From Loktanella sp. M215 (lineage in GTDB: Bacteria > Pseudomonadota > Alphaproteobacteria > Rhodobacterales > Rhodobacteraceae), in NCBI RefSeq assembly GCF_021735925.1, contig NZ_WMEA01000001.1, positions 3,440,001 through 3,504,000 of the forward strand: DNA of 64,000 nucleotides, written 5' to 3'. The first letter of the stretch is position 1, and the number at the start of each line of letters is the position of its first letter. The notes beneath the pieces are model-generated. The model was not told the origin of the DNA. It did no database searches and saw only the letters and a program-made list of their open reading frames with translations. A program made the translations under genes and the position numbers. Below are positions 1-8,456 of this stretch, one piece after another.

Positions 1-310
1 CGTCCGCGTTCCAGTCGGCCAGCACGCGGACCGTCCGCGGCAGCGTGTCGCCGACGATTTGGTTCTCGACGGACCGGAACAGCATTTCGCCGATGGGGTA
101 GATGAAGGTCACGACGATGAACAGCAGCAGCGGTGCGATCAGCATCAGCGCACGACGCTTCTGCCGGCGCAGGGCGCGGTTCAGCGATGTCTTCAGCGGC
201 GTCCCGTCGGCGGCCAGCATCGGACCATCCTGTTCGGAATTGCCGATCTTCAGTCCGGTATCCGGCGTCACGCCGGTCAGGTTGTCGGGTCCGTGGGTGG
301 CATCGCTCAT
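1..310 (-). CDS. ABC transporter permease, polyamine-type (N-terminal part)
   Basis: This is the first 103 residues of an inner-membrane permease that runs off the left edge of the window. The N-terminus is a hydrophilic cytoplasmic stretch of about 40 residues with a basic patch (RRQKRR) directly before the first transmembrane helix (residues about 50-70), as in PotB-type permeases of spermidine/putrescine importers. It lies one base beyond the DUF1330 gene and reads in the same direction as the ATPase and binding-protein genes upstream, so it should be the channel subunit of the same importer. The start at 310 follows a GGAGTGTG-like ribosome site. The substrate is inferred from the gene set only. 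Confidence 0.8.
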   Translation of the reverse strand, partial: MSDATHGPDNLTGVTPDTGLKIGNSEQDGPMLAADGTPLKTSLNRALRRQKRRALMLIAPLLLFIVVTFIYPIGEMLFRSVENQIVGDTLPRTVRVLADWNAD

Positions 311-311
311 C

Positions 312-599
312 TCACACTCCTTCGACAAGGATCATGGTGCTGATCGCACAGCGGCGGCGGATCTCGGCGACCTCCTGATAGGCAGGGTCGTTGTAGGCGG
401 CTTTCGCGGCCTCGTAGCTTTCGAATTCGATGATGACATGGCGGCCCATGTCCTCGCCTTCCGGCGTCTCTGACGCGCCACCGCGCACGATGAAATTGGC
501 GCCGTGGGATTGCAGGATCGGCGTGTCGCGGCGGATGTATTCCGGATATCCCTCCGGGTCCGTCACCTTGATATGGCCGATGATATAACCTTTTGGCAT
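312..599 (-). CDS. DUF1330 domain protein
   Basis: A complete 95-residue protein matching the DUF1330 family, a small ferredoxin-like (dimeric alpha/beta barrel) fold. The typical pattern is visible: an N-terminal strand with GYIIGHIKVTDPEGYPEY, a central VRGG segment and a C-terminal strand ending ILVEG. The biochemical role of the family is not established. It sits inside the polyamine-transporter operon, between the binding-protein gene and the permease gene, separated from the permease start by a single base, so it is almost certainly cotranscribed and probably translationally linked. A role with the imported amine is inference only. Confidence 0.85.
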   Translation of the reverse strand: MPKGYIIGHIKVTDPEGYPEYIRRDTPILQSHGANFIVRGGASETPEGEDMGRHVIIEFESYEAAKAAYNDPAYQEVAEIRRRCAISTMILVEGV

Positions 600-636
600 C
601 GCGCGTATCCCGTCCCTGTCGTCGTTTCTTATGTGC

Positions 637-661
637 GGGGCGGGCCGTGATGGCCCGCCCC
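637..661 (-). other. Intercistronic stem-loop after the binding-protein gene
   Basis: A perfect 10-bp G/C stem (GGGGCGGGCC with its complement) around a 5-nt loop, placed between the binding-protein stop and the DUF1330 start. On the transcribed strand it is not followed by a T-run, so it looks like an RNA-stabilising or partial-termination hairpin rather than a full terminator. Such hairpins commonly let a binding protein be made in excess of its membrane partners. Confidence 0.6.
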
Positions 662-678
662 AGTCTCAGATCAGGCGA

Positions 679-1794
679 TTACTGCGCCAGCCACGCCTGG
701 AACTTGGCGTCCAGATCGTCGCGGTAGTCGGACCAGAAGCCGTAGTTCGTCACGAAGACGTTCTTGGCGTTGGCCGGATCGGTCGGCATGTGCTCTGCCA
801 TGGGAATACCCAGCTCGGCATGGGTGCTGACCAGCGGTGCAGAGGACGCACGGGCCGGACCGTAGGCGATGTAGGCCGCCTGATCGGCCAGACGCTGGGT
901 GTCGGTCGCGAACTTCAGGAAGTCCATGACGCGGGCCAGACGGTCCTCGGGCAGACCATCGGGAACGACCCAACCGTCAAAGTCCAGCATTTCCGCATCC
1001 CAGAGCATGCCGATCGGCTGGTCCTGTTCGGCGATCGCGCTGAACAGACGACCGTTGTAGGTCGACCCCATGACGACTTCGCCATCGGCCAGCAGCTGCG
1101 GGGTTTCCGCGCCGGCGGTCCACCAGACGACATCTTTCTTGATGGTGTCCAGCTTGGCAAACGCCTGCGCCTGACCTTCGTCGGTCGCCAGCACGTCGTA
1201 GATCTCGTCCTTCGGCACGCCGTCACACAGCAGCGCCCATTCCATGTTCGCCAGCGGGCGACGGTTCAGCGACCGCTTGCCGGGATACTTCTCTTCGTCG
1301 AAGATCGCGCAGATATCAGAGGGCGGCGTGTCGCCGACCATGTCCGTGCGGTAACCCACGGTGGTCGAGAAAACGATCTGCGGGATGAAGCAGTCGGATA
1401 CGAGGCTGTCGCCGAAGTCGTCCGTCGGGGTCGCGCCATCGTCGCCGGGGGCGAGCGCCTCGTCCACGTCGATCTCCATCGCCAGACCTTCGTCGCACAG
1501 ACGGATGCCGTCAGCGGCTTCGACGTCGACCAGGTCCCAGGTGATGTTGTTGGCTTCGTTCATGGCGCGCAGCTTGGCCACGGCCTCAGCCGAGGATTCG
1601 TCCCAGACCACGTTCACTTCGGGGTGCATCGCCACGTAGGGCTCGACATAGGCCTTCAGCTGACTGTTCTGGTAGGCGCCGCCCCAGGACACGATGGTCA
1701 TGTCGTTGGACATCGTGGTGTGGGCTTCGGCGAACACACCGGTGGCGGCCAGCGTCAGGGCCGTCGTCGCAGCAAGTGTTGTCTTCAAAGTCAT
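679..1794 (-). CDS. ABC transporter substrate-binding protein (PotD/PotF type)
   Basis: A 371-residue periplasmic binding protein. Residues 1-22 form a signal peptide (MTLKTTL, an alanine-rich core, cleavage near VFAEA). The mature part starts with the MTIVSWGGAYQNSQ segment typical of spermidine/putrescine and related binding proteins, and the length fits the family. It would capture a polyamine-like solute in the periplasm and deliver it to the permease. The gene lies 76 bp after the ATPase gene with a hairpin in between, and the next genes continue leftward. Putrescine, spermidine or another amine cannot be told apart from sequence reading alone. Confidence 0.85.
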   Translation of the reverse strand: MTLKTTLAATTALTLAATGVFAEAHTTMSNDMTIVSWGGAYQNSQLKAYVEPYVAMHPEVNVVWDESSAEAVAKLRAMNEANNITWDLVDVEAADGIRLCDEGLAMEIDVDEALAPGDDGATPTDDFGDSLVSDCFIPQIVFSTTVGYRTDMVGDTPPSDICAIFDEEKYPGKRSLNRRPLANMEWALLCDGVPKDEIYDVLATDEGQAQAFAKLDTIKKDVVWWTAGAETPQLLADGEVVMGSTYNGRLFSAIAEQDQPIGMLWDAEMLDFDGWVVPDGLPEDRLARVMDFLKFATDTQRLADQAAYIAYGPARASSAPLVSTHAELGIPMAEHMPTDPANAKNVFVTNYGFWSDYRDDLDAKFQAWLAQ

Positions 1795-1833
1795 TCTAAA
1801 ACTCCCGTTAGGTTACCCGGTCTTAATATTATC

Positions 1834-1862
1834 GGGCAAGGCCGCCGGGCGCGGCCTGCCCT
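1834..1862 (-). other. Intercistronic stem-loop between ATPase and binding-protein genes
   Basis: GGGCA-A-GGCCGC pairs with GCGGCC-TGCCC around a 5-nt loop, with one bulged A. It lies directly after the ATPase stop and before the binding-protein ribosome site. The transcribed strand continues with GATAATATTAAG, not a T-run, so I read it as an RNA-processing or stability element that raises binding-protein output relative to the ATPase. Confidence 0.55.
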
Positions 1863-1870
1863 GTCTCGCA

Positions 1871-2965
1871 TCAGGCGTCCAGCGCGCGGCAATCCCGCGG
1901 CAGCCAGCCGATGTCGATGGTAGAGCCCGGTGTCAGTTTCACCTGATCGGGCGAATTGCGTGTCTTGATGATGAAGTTGTCGATGCCGGCGACCCGCAGC
2001 CGCGTGCGGAAAATGTCGCCCATGTAGATGAACTCCAGCACTTCGGCCTTCAGCGTGTGGGCATTGGGGCCCAGCTTGCTCGTGTCCACCTCGACCCGTT
2101 CCGGCCGGATGCTGACCTTGGTGCGCTCGCCCACCTTCGTCACGTTCACCGGCACCGCGTCGATCGTCTCTCCGCTGTCCAGTTTCACGACGCAGGCGTC
2201 ACCCTTGATTTCCGCAACAACGCCTTCCAACGTGTTGTTTTCACCGATGAATTGCGCAACGAAGCTGTTCTGCGGCTCTTCGTACAACTGGCTTGGCGTG
2301 GCCAACTGCTGAATGCGGCCATTCTCGAAGACGGCGACGCGGTCGGACATCGTCAGCGCTTCGGTCTGGTCGTGGGTCACGTAAACGACGGTGATCCCCA
2401 GCTTGTGCGCCAGATCCGTGATCTCGAACTGCAGCGTCTCGCGCAGCTGCTTGTCCAGCGCGCCCAGCGGTTCGTCCATCAAAACCAGTTCCGGCTCGAA
2501 CACCAGCGCGCGGGCCAGTGCGATCCGCTGTTGCTGACCGCCCGACAGTTGCGACGGACGACGGCCCGCGAAACTGCCCATCTGCACCATGTCGAGGGCG
2601 CGCTTCACCTTCTGCTGCTGTACGTCCTTGGACATCTTGCGGACCTGCAGCGGAAACGCGAGGTTTTCGGCCACGGTCATGTGCGGAAACAGCGCGTAGT
2701 TCTGGAACACCATGCCGATGCCCCGCTTGTGCGGCGGGATATCGTTGATCGGTTTGCCCTTGAGGCGGATGTCGCCGTGGGTCGCGGTCTCGAACCCGGC
2801 CAGCATCATCAGGCAGGTCGTCTTGCCGGACCCCGATGGCCCGAGCATGGTCAGGAACTCGCCCTTCGGCATCGACAGGTTGAGATCCTTGACGACCAGA
2901 TTTTCGCCGTCATAGCTTTTCTGAACGCGGTCAAATTCCACGAAAGCGTCGTCGCCTTGCGCCAC
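1871..2965 (-). CDS. potA: ABC transporter ATP-binding protein, spermidine/putrescine type
   Basis: A 364-residue importer ATPase of the PotA/FbpC family. Walker A GPSGSGKTT is at residues 42-50, the Q-loop at VFQNYALFPH (87-96), the ABC signature LSGGQQQR at 140-147, Walker B LVLMDEP at 160-166 and the H-loop VTHDQ near 196-200. The C-terminal 80 residues form a TOBE domain, as usual in this family. It energises import through the permeases encoded downstream. The start is GTG at 2965, preceded by a good GGGGAG ribosome site. First gene of the leftward operon. Confidence 0.9.
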   Translation of the reverse strand: MAQGDDAFVEFDRVQKSYDGENLVVKDLNLSMPKGEFLTMLGPSGSGKTTCLMMLAGFETATHGDIRLKGKPINDIPPHKRGIGMVFQNYALFPHMTVAENLAFPLQVRKMSKDVQQQKVKRALDMVQMGSFAGRRPSQLSGGQQQRIALARALVFEPELVLMDEPLGALDKQLRETLQFEITDLAHKLGITVVYVTHDQTEALTMSDRVAVFENGRIQQLATPSQLYEEPQNSFVAQFIGENNTLEGVVAEIKGDACVVKLDSGETIDAVPVNVTKVGERTKVSIRPERVEVDTSKLGPNAHTLKAEVLEFIYMGDIFRTRLRVAGIDNFIIKTRNSPDQVKLTPGSTIDIGWLPRDCRALDA

Positions 2966-3036
2966 GCCAATCTCCCCGTTGTGTCCGGCGGGTTATCCCG
3001 CACTCTTCAGGTGCGAAATAAAGCAACCGACCGCCC

Positions 3037-3067
3037 ATTATGCAACCGGATTCCCGGGGAACGTCAA
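3037..3067 (-). promoter_or_regulatory. Candidate promoter of the polyamine-transporter operon
   Basis: On the minus strand TTGACG (-35, 3062-3067) is followed after 19 bases by CATAAT (-10, 3037-3042), about 70 bp before the potA start. The boxes are good but the spacing is two bases longer than ideal, so this is tentative. Confidence 0.35.
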
Positions 3068-3139
3068 AAACCAAGGGATTGCAGGGGATTGTCCTGCATA
3101 TGACAGCTTTTGCGGGTCAACTGACCGCATATCCGCCTG

Positions 3140-3467
3140 TCAAAGTGGCGCAGCCGTGATCGCGCCCAGATGGCGCGGCAGCGTTTTCTTGGCGGCGACG
3201 AGACGCGCGCGGGTGCTGATGGCGGCCTCTGCCCCCCTTTGCCCGGTCGCGAAACAGGTCCAGCAGTTTCGGCACCTGCAGCAGCGCCAAAGCCGGGCGC
3301 CCAAGATCACAGCTCTCGCTCGGGCGACCGTTGGACCAGATGGCCTGCGGGGCCTCGCATATCAGGTGAATGCAGGTAACACCCGCACCCGACCGCCCTG
3401 CATTCGGGCCAGATGTGGGAACCATGGGTTGCGCATCCTGATGCACCCGGCGGCTCCCGCCAGTCAT
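3140..3467 (-). pseudogene. Possible frame-broken coding remnant
   Basis: On the minus strand one frame reads through residues such as RPALALLQVPKLLDLFRDR and then turns arginine-rich. Shifting frame by one base at the six-G run near 3230 restores a plausible C-terminus (RLVAAKKTLPRHLGAITAA, stop at 3140-3142). This looks like one gene broken by an indel in a homopolymer, either real decay or a sequencing error. I do not recognise the family. It lies directly downstream of the 3' end of tRNA-Leu, a usual place for remnants of integrated DNA. Confidence 0.25.
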
Positions 3468-3602
3468 CGCGGAAGGGCGTCAGCGGTCCCGACCCCTGTC
3501 AGAAAGGATGCACAGACTTTGAAGAGAGGTGCTTCAACAGCATTTCTTGCGGCAAATCCAAGGATTTGACCGTCAAAACGCACGCGAATTCATGGAAAAG
3601 CC

Positions 3603-3689
3603 TGGTGCGGTCGGGGGGACTCGAACCCCCACTCCGGTTAAAGAACAGCGACCTCAACGCTGCGCGTCTACCAATTCCGCCACGACCGC
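3603..3689 (-). tRNA. tRNA-Leu (GAG)
   Basis: A complete class II tRNA with encoded CCA. The 7-bp acceptor stem pairs GCGGTCG (from 3689) with CGACCGC (3607-3613), followed by discriminator A and CCA (3603-3605). The anticodon arm CAGCG-TTGAGGT-CGCTG gives anticodon GAG, so it reads CUC/CUU leucine codons. There is a long variable arm, and the T arm holds the GGTTCGAGTCC signature. Confidence 0.95.
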
Positions 3690-3857
3690 AAGCCAAGGCA
3701 TGGGCCGCTTGCTAGCCAAAGTGCAAAGCCGCATCAAGCCCCAATCGTGCGTGCCCTGCGCTTTGCGCCACGCGGCGGGACGGTCAGACGCGGTGCACCT
3801 GTCAGGGGGGTCATCCTTCGCCTTGGCAGGGCGCATGGAATTGCCTATCCCTGCCCC
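3690..3857. other. Intergenic region upstream of tRNA-Leu
   Basis: I see no supported gene here. A GTG at 3747 could extend the following small ORF upstream, but third-position G/C falls to roughly two thirds over that part, so I do not support the longer form. Confidence 0.3.
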
Positions 3858-4004
3858 ATGCGCAGGCCTCGCCCCAGTCCGGTGATCTTGGACTGCGGCG
3901 CGTCTCTGCTGGATCGCCGTCCTGTCGCCGGACGCGGCCCCCCGCTGGCGATCTGGGCCAAGGATCACTATGTCGACATCCGCACTTCCAAGGGGACGAA
4001 ATGA
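3858..4004 (+). CDS. Small ORF of unknown function, overlapping the next ORF
   Basis: A 48-residue ORF (starts MRRPRPSP, ends RTSKGTK). About three quarters of its codons end in G or C, somewhat below the neighbouring genes. Its stop overlaps the start of the next small ORF as ATGA at 4001-4004, the coupling pattern used by real genes in this window. There is no clear ribosome site before 3858 and I recognise no family. It may be real, a remnant or chance. Confidence 0.2.
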   Translation: MRRPRPSPVILDCGASLLDRRPVAGRGPPLAIWAKDHYVDIRTSKGTK

Positions 4005-4204
4005 GACTGCTGCGCCTGCCCGACGCGATCAAAAAGACCGGCGACACACCGGGCTTTCCGGTTCACTGCCCGCAGTTGACAGCCGTGACCACCGCCCGCC
4101 GCAGCGGCCACCGCGCGATCCCGACATTGACGCACGGCACCGACATCCCCGTCAGCCACCGCAACATCCCCGACATCCGAAAGGCCGGGCTGCTGCCCGC
4201 GTGA
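4001..4204 (+). CDS. Small hypothetical protein coupled to lipB
   Basis: A 67-residue ORF ([15 protein letters not shown]...). Roughly 88 percent of its codons end in G or C, clearly more than at first positions, which is the signature of real genes in this DNA. It begins inside an ATGA overlap with the preceding small ORF and ends inside a GTGA (4201-4204) whose GTG is in frame with lipB. The start [10 protein letters not shown] vaguely recalls AlpA-type small DNA-binding proteins, but the rest, rich in Thr, His and Pro, does not support that. Function unknown. Confidence 0.4.
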   Translation: MRLLRLPDAIKKTGDTPGFPVHCPQLTAVTTARRSGHRAIPTLTHGTDIPVSHRNIPDIRKAGLLPA

Positions 4205-4209
4205 ATCCA

Positions 4210-4902
4210 ATGGTCGCATGGCTCACCTCTGACGCCCCCGTCCCCTACCCGCAGGCGCTCGCCTTCATGGAAGCGCGCGCGAAAGGTATCGCAGCGGGAG
4301 AGGCGGAGGAGCTGATCTGGCTGCTGGAACACCCAGCCCTTTACACCGCCGGCACCTCGGCCCGGGTCGAGGATCTGGTCGATCCCGACCGGTTTCCGGT
4401 CTTCGACGCGCGCCGTGGCGGGCAGTACACCTATCATGGCCCCGGCCAGCGGATCGCCTACGTCATGCTCGACGTGGGCAAGCGCGGCCGCGACGTGCGC
4501 CGGTTCGTGCAGGATCTGGAACACTGGATCATCGCCGCCCTCGACCGCTTCAACGTGACCGGAGAGATCAGGCCCGGCCGCGTCGGCGTCTGGGTCGCCC
4601 GCCCCGACAAGCCGCTGGCCCCGGACGGCAGCGTGCAAGAGGACAAGATCGCAGCCCTCGGCATCCGGCTGCACAAGTGGGTCAGCTTTCATGGCCTGTC
4701 GATCAATGTGGAACCCGACCTGACCCATTTCGACGGGATCGTCCCCTGCGGCATCCGCGACCACGGCGTCACCAGCCTCGTCGATCTGGGTCTGCCGGTC
4801 ACGATGGACGATCTGGACGTGGCCCTGCGCCAGACCTTTGCCGCGATCTTTTCCGACACACCCGGCACCGCAGGCCCTGCCGCTGCCCAAACCGTGCCCT
4901 GA
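4210..4902 (+). CDS. lipB: Octanoyltransferase (lipoate biosynthesis)
   Basis: LipB moves octanoyl groups from acyl carrier protein to the lipoyl domains of 2-oxoacid dehydrogenases and the glycine cleavage system, in the cytoplasm. The 230-residue product has the family motif [12 protein letters not shown] (residues 69-80), the catalytic lysine in DKIAALGIR (K146) and the catalytic cysteine in IVPCGI (C180), with HGLSINV between them. ATG 4210 gives MVAWLTSD; an in-frame GTG at 4201 overlaps the stop of the upstream small ORF and is also possible. Followed by an intergenic region, so probably the last gene of its unit. Confidence 0.93.
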   Translation: MVAWLTSDAPVPYPQALAFMEARAKGIAAGEAEELIWLLEHPALYTAGTSARVEDLVDPDRFPVFDARRGGQYTYHGPGQRIAYVMLDVGKRGRDVRRFVQDLEHWIIAALDRFNVTGEIRPGRVGVWVARPDKPLAPDGSVQEDKIAALGIRLHKWVSFHGLSINVEPDLTHFDGIVPCGIRDHGVTSLVDLGLPVTMDDLDVALRQTFAAIFSDTPGTAGPAAAQTVP

Positions 4903-5109
4903 CCGGCCAAGGGCCACCCCCCGCAGGCCCCTTACGCCACGCTGATCCACGCAAAGGATCACGACGCCGTCACCCTTGTTTCAGGGCCCGGTCGATGCAG
5001 TTAGCACTCTGGATTATTTGTGTTAGACGTTGGTCATCATATGACTGACGACGTTCCGAAATTCAAAAGCGCTTTTTCAAGTCAGCATTTTCCAGACAGA
5101 CGAGTAACA

Positions 5110-6303
5110 ATGAACAGGTCGCACGACTTTCAGGACGATATCGATGCGATCGGACGGTGCAAATCCGTCCCGACGCTGCTGGAAACCGTCAACCTCGCAA
5201 CCGGGATGGGATTCGCCGCCGTCGCACGGGTCACAGCCTCGCGCTGGATCACCTGCCGCGCCATCGACCACATTTCCTTTGGGCTCACACCCGGCGACGA
5301 GCTGGATGTGGAAAGCACCCTGTGCCACGAAGTCCGGCAATATGACCGCGAAATCGTCATCGACGATGTTCAGGACGATCCGCTTTACGTCAATCACCAC
5401 TGCCCGTCGCGCTACGGCTTCCGCAGCTATATCTCGGTGCCGATCCGTCGTGCGGATGGGTCCTTCTTCGGCACGCTCTGCGCCATCGACCCCGCACCGC
5501 ACAAACTCAAGGACGACCGCGTCCTTGCGATGTTCCGGCTCTTCGCCAAGCTGATCGGCGAAAGCCTCGATGCCGAAGAGGCATTGTTGCAAAGCAAGCA
5601 GGACGTGACGCACGAACGCACGCTGGCCGGCGTGCAAGAGCAGTTCATCGCGATTCTGGCGCATGACCTGCGCAACCCGGTCAGCGCCCTGACCGCCGGT
5701 CTGCGCATGATCGAACGGGGCGACCTCGACAGCCGGGCCAAGCACCTCGTCGACCTGATGCGCGGCTCCGTCAATCGCATGGGCCTGTTGATCGAGAACC
5801 TGCTGGATCAGGCCCGCAACCGAAGAGGAGAGGGCATCGTGATCGAGCGGACGCTGACGCCCGATCTGAACGCCGCCCTCAGCCAGATCGTCGCCGAACT
5901 TCAGGCGGTGTCTCCGGATCAGGAGATCAGGTGCGACATCGACCTCGCAGTCCCGGTCTACTGCGACGCGCCCCGCGTCTCGCAACTCTTTTCGAACCTG
6001 CTGGCGAACGCCATCACCCATGGCGCGCAGGATACGCCGATCCACGTCACGGCCCGCGCGGCGGCAGGGGCATTCACCCTGTCCGTCGCCAACGCCGGCA
6101 CCCGGATTGCAGACGAGATGTTGCAAGGCCTTTTCATGCCCTACGAACGGGGCGGCGACCGTCCCAGCCGCGAGGGGCTGGGTCTGGGCCTTTTCATCGC
6201 GTCAGAGATCGCAAAGGGCCACGACGGCACGCTGGACGTCGACTCTGGCGATGTGCAAACCGTCTTTACCTTCCAGATGCCGAACGTCGCAGCCCCGGTC
6301 TAG
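5110..6303 (+). CDS. GAF-domain sensor histidine kinase
   Basis: A 397-residue soluble kinase without membrane helices. Residues about 20-155 form a GAF sensor domain, with a short linker helix; the H-box is FIAILAHDLRNP (phospho-acceptor H185), the N-box FSNLLANAITHG (294-305) and the glycine box GLGLGLF (356-362). It should autophosphorylate in response to a cytoplasmic signal; no response regulator gene is adjacent, so the partner is unknown. In-frame starts at 5020 (GTG) and 5041 exist, but codons between 5020 and 5110 mostly end in A or T, unlike the gene, so I place the start at 5110. Confidence 0.85.
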   Translation: MNRSHDFQDDIDAIGRCKSVPTLLETVNLATGMGFAAVARVTASRWITCRAIDHISFGLTPGDELDVESTLCHEVRQYDREIVIDDVQDDPLYVNHHCPSRYGFRSYISVPIRRADGSFFGTLCAIDPAPHKLKDDRVLAMFRLFAKLIGESLDAEEALLQSKQDVTHERTLAGVQEQFIAILAHDLRNPVSALTAGLRMIERGDLDSRAKHLVDLMRGSVNRMGLLIENLLDQARNRRGEGIVIERTLTPDLNAALSQIVAELQAVSPDQEIRCDIDLAVPVYCDAPRVSQLFSNLLANAITHGAQDTPIHVTARAAAGAFTLSVANAGTRIADEMLQGLFMPYERGGDRPSREGLGLGLFIASEIAKGHDGTLDVDSGDVQTVFTFQMPNVAAPV

Positions 6304-6361
6304 ACCGGGCGATCCCGGCGCAGGCGGGGTCTGACGTGACAATGCGGCGTCACCGGCACCG

Positions 6362-6375
6362 TTGATTGCGATCTG
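6362..6375. promoter_or_regulatory. Imperfect FNR/CRP-type site upstream of ctaD
   Basis: TTGAT-TGCG-ATCTG matches the FNR consensus TTGAT-N4-ATCAA in eight of ten positions, about 230 bp before the oxidase gene. FNR-type control of cytochrome oxidases is known in this group, but the match is imperfect and no promoter boxes could be tied to it. Confidence 0.2.
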
Positions 6376-6601
6376 ATCCACCCTGCCTGTCCGACGGGGC
6401 GCGCAGCCCTTTGCACCCGCACCGCGCGATCCGGCGCGGCACGGACCGCAAGGCATCCCCTGCGCCAATTTATCCCAGCCCATAAAGCCCTTTGAATGTT
6501 GCGATGGGGCCGATGACCCACTAGAACGAGCGGAATGCAGAACGCCGGGACAGTGACTCGCGCGCACTGCTCGTCCGTAGCCAAACCCGAGGGAGAGCCA
6601 C

Positions 6602-8275
6602 ATGGCAGACGCCGCCATCCACGGCCATGACCATCACGACGAGCGGGGATTTTTCACCCGCTGGTTCATGTCCACCAACCACAAGGACATCGGTGTCCTG
6701 TATCTGTTCACCGCAGGCCTTGTCGGCTTCATCTCGGTGGCCCTGACCGTCTTCATGCGGGTCGAGCTGATGGAACCCGGCGTCCAGCACATGTGCATGG
6801 AAGGCGCGCGCATCTTCACCGATGCAGCGTCCCCCTGCACGCCCAACGGGCACCTCTGGAACGTGCTGATCACCTACCACGGCATCCTGATGATGTTCTT
6901 CGTGGTCATCCCGGCCCTGTTCGGCGGCTTCGGCAACTACTTCATGCCGCTGCAGATCGGCGCCCCGGACATGGCGTTCCCACGGATGAACAACCTGTCC
7001 TACTGGATGTATGTGGCCGGCACCGCGCTGGGCGTCGCGTCCATGCTCGCCCCCGGTGGCGGTGGTCAGGCCGGTTCCGGCGTGGGCTGGGTCATGTACC
7101 CGCCGCTCTCCACGTCCGAAGGCGGCATGTCCATGGACCTCGCGATCTTCGCCGTCCACCTCTCGGGTGCCTCTTCGATCCTGGGTGCGATCAACATGAT
7201 CACGACCTTCCTGAACATGCGCGCGCCTGGCATGACCATGCACAAGGTGCCGCTCTTCGCCTGGTCGATCTTCGTAACCGCATGGCTGATCCTGCTGGCG
7301 CTGCCGGTTCTGGCCGGTGCCATCACCATGCTGCTGATGGACCGCAACTTCGGCACCACCTTCTTCCAGCCCGAAGGTGGCGGCGACCCGATCCTCTACC
7401 AGCACATCCTGTGGTTCTTCGGTCACCCCGAGGTCTACATCATCATCATCCCCGGCTTCGGCATCATCAGCCACGTCATCGCGACGTTCAGCAAGAAGCC
7501 GATCTTCGGCTACCTGCCGATGGTCTATGCAATGGTCGCGATCGGTGTTCTGGGCTTCGTCGTCTGGGCGCACCACATGTACACGGTCGGTCTGTCGCTG
7601 ACGCAGCAGTCCTACTTCATGATGGCGACGATGGTCATCGCGGTCCCCACGGGCGTCAAAATCTTTAGTTGGATCGCGACGATGTGGGGTGGCTCGGTAG
7701 AGTTCAAGACCCCGATGCTCTGGGCGATGGGCTTCTTGTTTCTGTTCACCGTCGGTGGCGTCACCGGCATCGTGCTCAGCCAAGCCGGCATCGACCGCGT
7801 CTATCACGACACCTACTACGTCGTGGCGCACTTCCACTACGTGATGTCCCTGGGTGCCGTCTTCGCGATCTTCGCAGGCATCTACTTCTACCTGCCCAAG
7901 ATGTCGGGCCGCATGTATCCCGAATGGGCCGGCAAGGTCCACTTCTGGGCCATGTTCATCGGCGCGAACATCACCTTCTTCCCGCAGCACTTCCTTGGTC
8001 GTCAGGGCATGCCCCGTCGCTACATCGACTACCCGGAAGCCTTCGCCACTTGGAACTACGTCTCGTCGCTGGGGGCCTTCCTGTCCTTCGCCTCGTTCCT
8101 GTTCTTCATCGGCGTGCTGTTCTGGACCCTGTTCCGTGGTGCAAAAGTCACCGTGAACAACCCCTGGAACGAATGGGCCGACACACTGGAATGGACCCTG
8201 CCCTGCCCGCCGCCCGAGCATACGTTCGAGCAGCTTCCCAAGCGGAGCGACTGGGACAAGGGCCACGCCCACTAA
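6602..8275 (+). CDS. ctaD: Cytochrome c oxidase subunit I (aa3 type)
   Basis: The catalytic subunit of the terminal oxidase, 557 residues with 12 predicted membrane helices, which reduces O2 and pumps protons. Visible landmarks: the N-terminal STNHKDIG motif, the GHPEVY segment with the Cu-B histidine and cross-linked tyrosine, AHHMYTVG with two further histidines, and the heme-ligand region [19 protein letters not shown] precedes the ATG. Subunits II and III and assembly genes are not nearby, as is usual in Rhodobacteraceae, where this gene stands alone. A terminator follows, so it is a single-gene unit. Confidence 0.96.
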   Translation: MADAAIHGHDHHDERGFFTRWFMSTNHKDIGVLYLFTAGLVGFISVALTVFMRVELMEPGVQHMCMEGARIFTDAASPCTPNGHLWNVLITYHGILMMFFVVIPALFGGFGNYFMPLQIGAPDMAFPRMNNLSYWMYVAGTALGVASMLAPGGGGQAGSGVGWVMYPPLSTSEGGMSMDLAIFAVHLSGASSILGAINMITTFLNMRAPGMTMHKVPLFAWSIFVTAWLILLALPVLAGAITMLLMDRNFGTTFFQPEGGGDPILYQHILWFFGHPEVYIIIIPGFGIISHVIATFSKKPIFGYLPMVYAMVAIGVLGFVVWAHHMYTVGLSLTQQSYFMMATMVIAVPTGVKIFSWIATMWGGSVEFKTPMLWAMGFLFLFTVGGVTGIVLSQAGIDRVYHDTYYVVAHFHYVMSLGAVFAIFAGIYFYLPKMSGRMYPEWAGKVHFWAMFIGANITFFPQHFLGRQGMPRRYIDYPEAFATWNYVSSLGAFLSFASFLFFIGVLFWTLFRGAKVTVNNPWNEWADTLEWTLPCPPPEHTFEQLPKRSDWDKGHAH

Positions 8276-8291
8276 ATCCCGCCACACAACG

Positions 8292-8324
8292 AAAAAGGCA
8301 CCGGAGCGATCCGGGGCCTTTTTT
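8292..8324 (+). terminator. Intrinsic terminator of ctaD
   Basis: GGCACCGG and CCGGGGCC pair around a short loop, flanked by AAAAA upstream and TTTTTT downstream, 16 bp after the ctaD stop. The A-tract on the other side would also allow weak termination leftward. Confidence 0.8.
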
Positions 8325-8456
8325 CATGGCTTCGGCGTTGTAATCGCGCCAGCGCTTCACCCGCCGACACTCCGACGCCTCAGCTTCGGCGCACCACGCA
8401 CCACAAAAGTCTGAAGACCCCGTTGCCGCATCGCCCGTTTTCCCCGCGGATAAGGG

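Larger units (their letters stand above)
2966..3602. other. Gene-poor stretch between potA and tRNA-Leu
   Basis: About 640 bp without a convincing intact gene. It holds a candidate potA promoter near 3037-3067, a possible frame-broken coding remnant (3140-3467) and a perfect short inverted repeat (CAAATCC-AA-GGATTTG, 3553-3568) some 35 bp past the tRNA 3' end. Everything else lacks a sustained codon-position bias. Confidence 0.5.

Noticed and set aside
4903..5109. N-terminal extension of the histidine kinase from GTG 5020 or ATG 5041
   Set aside because: Most codons there end in A or T, unlike the rest of the gene, so it is more likely leader DNA.
6521..8287. A 588-codon frame opposite ctaD
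   Set aside because: Composed of Asp, His, Arg and Val runs typical of the reverse complement of a membrane-protein gene.
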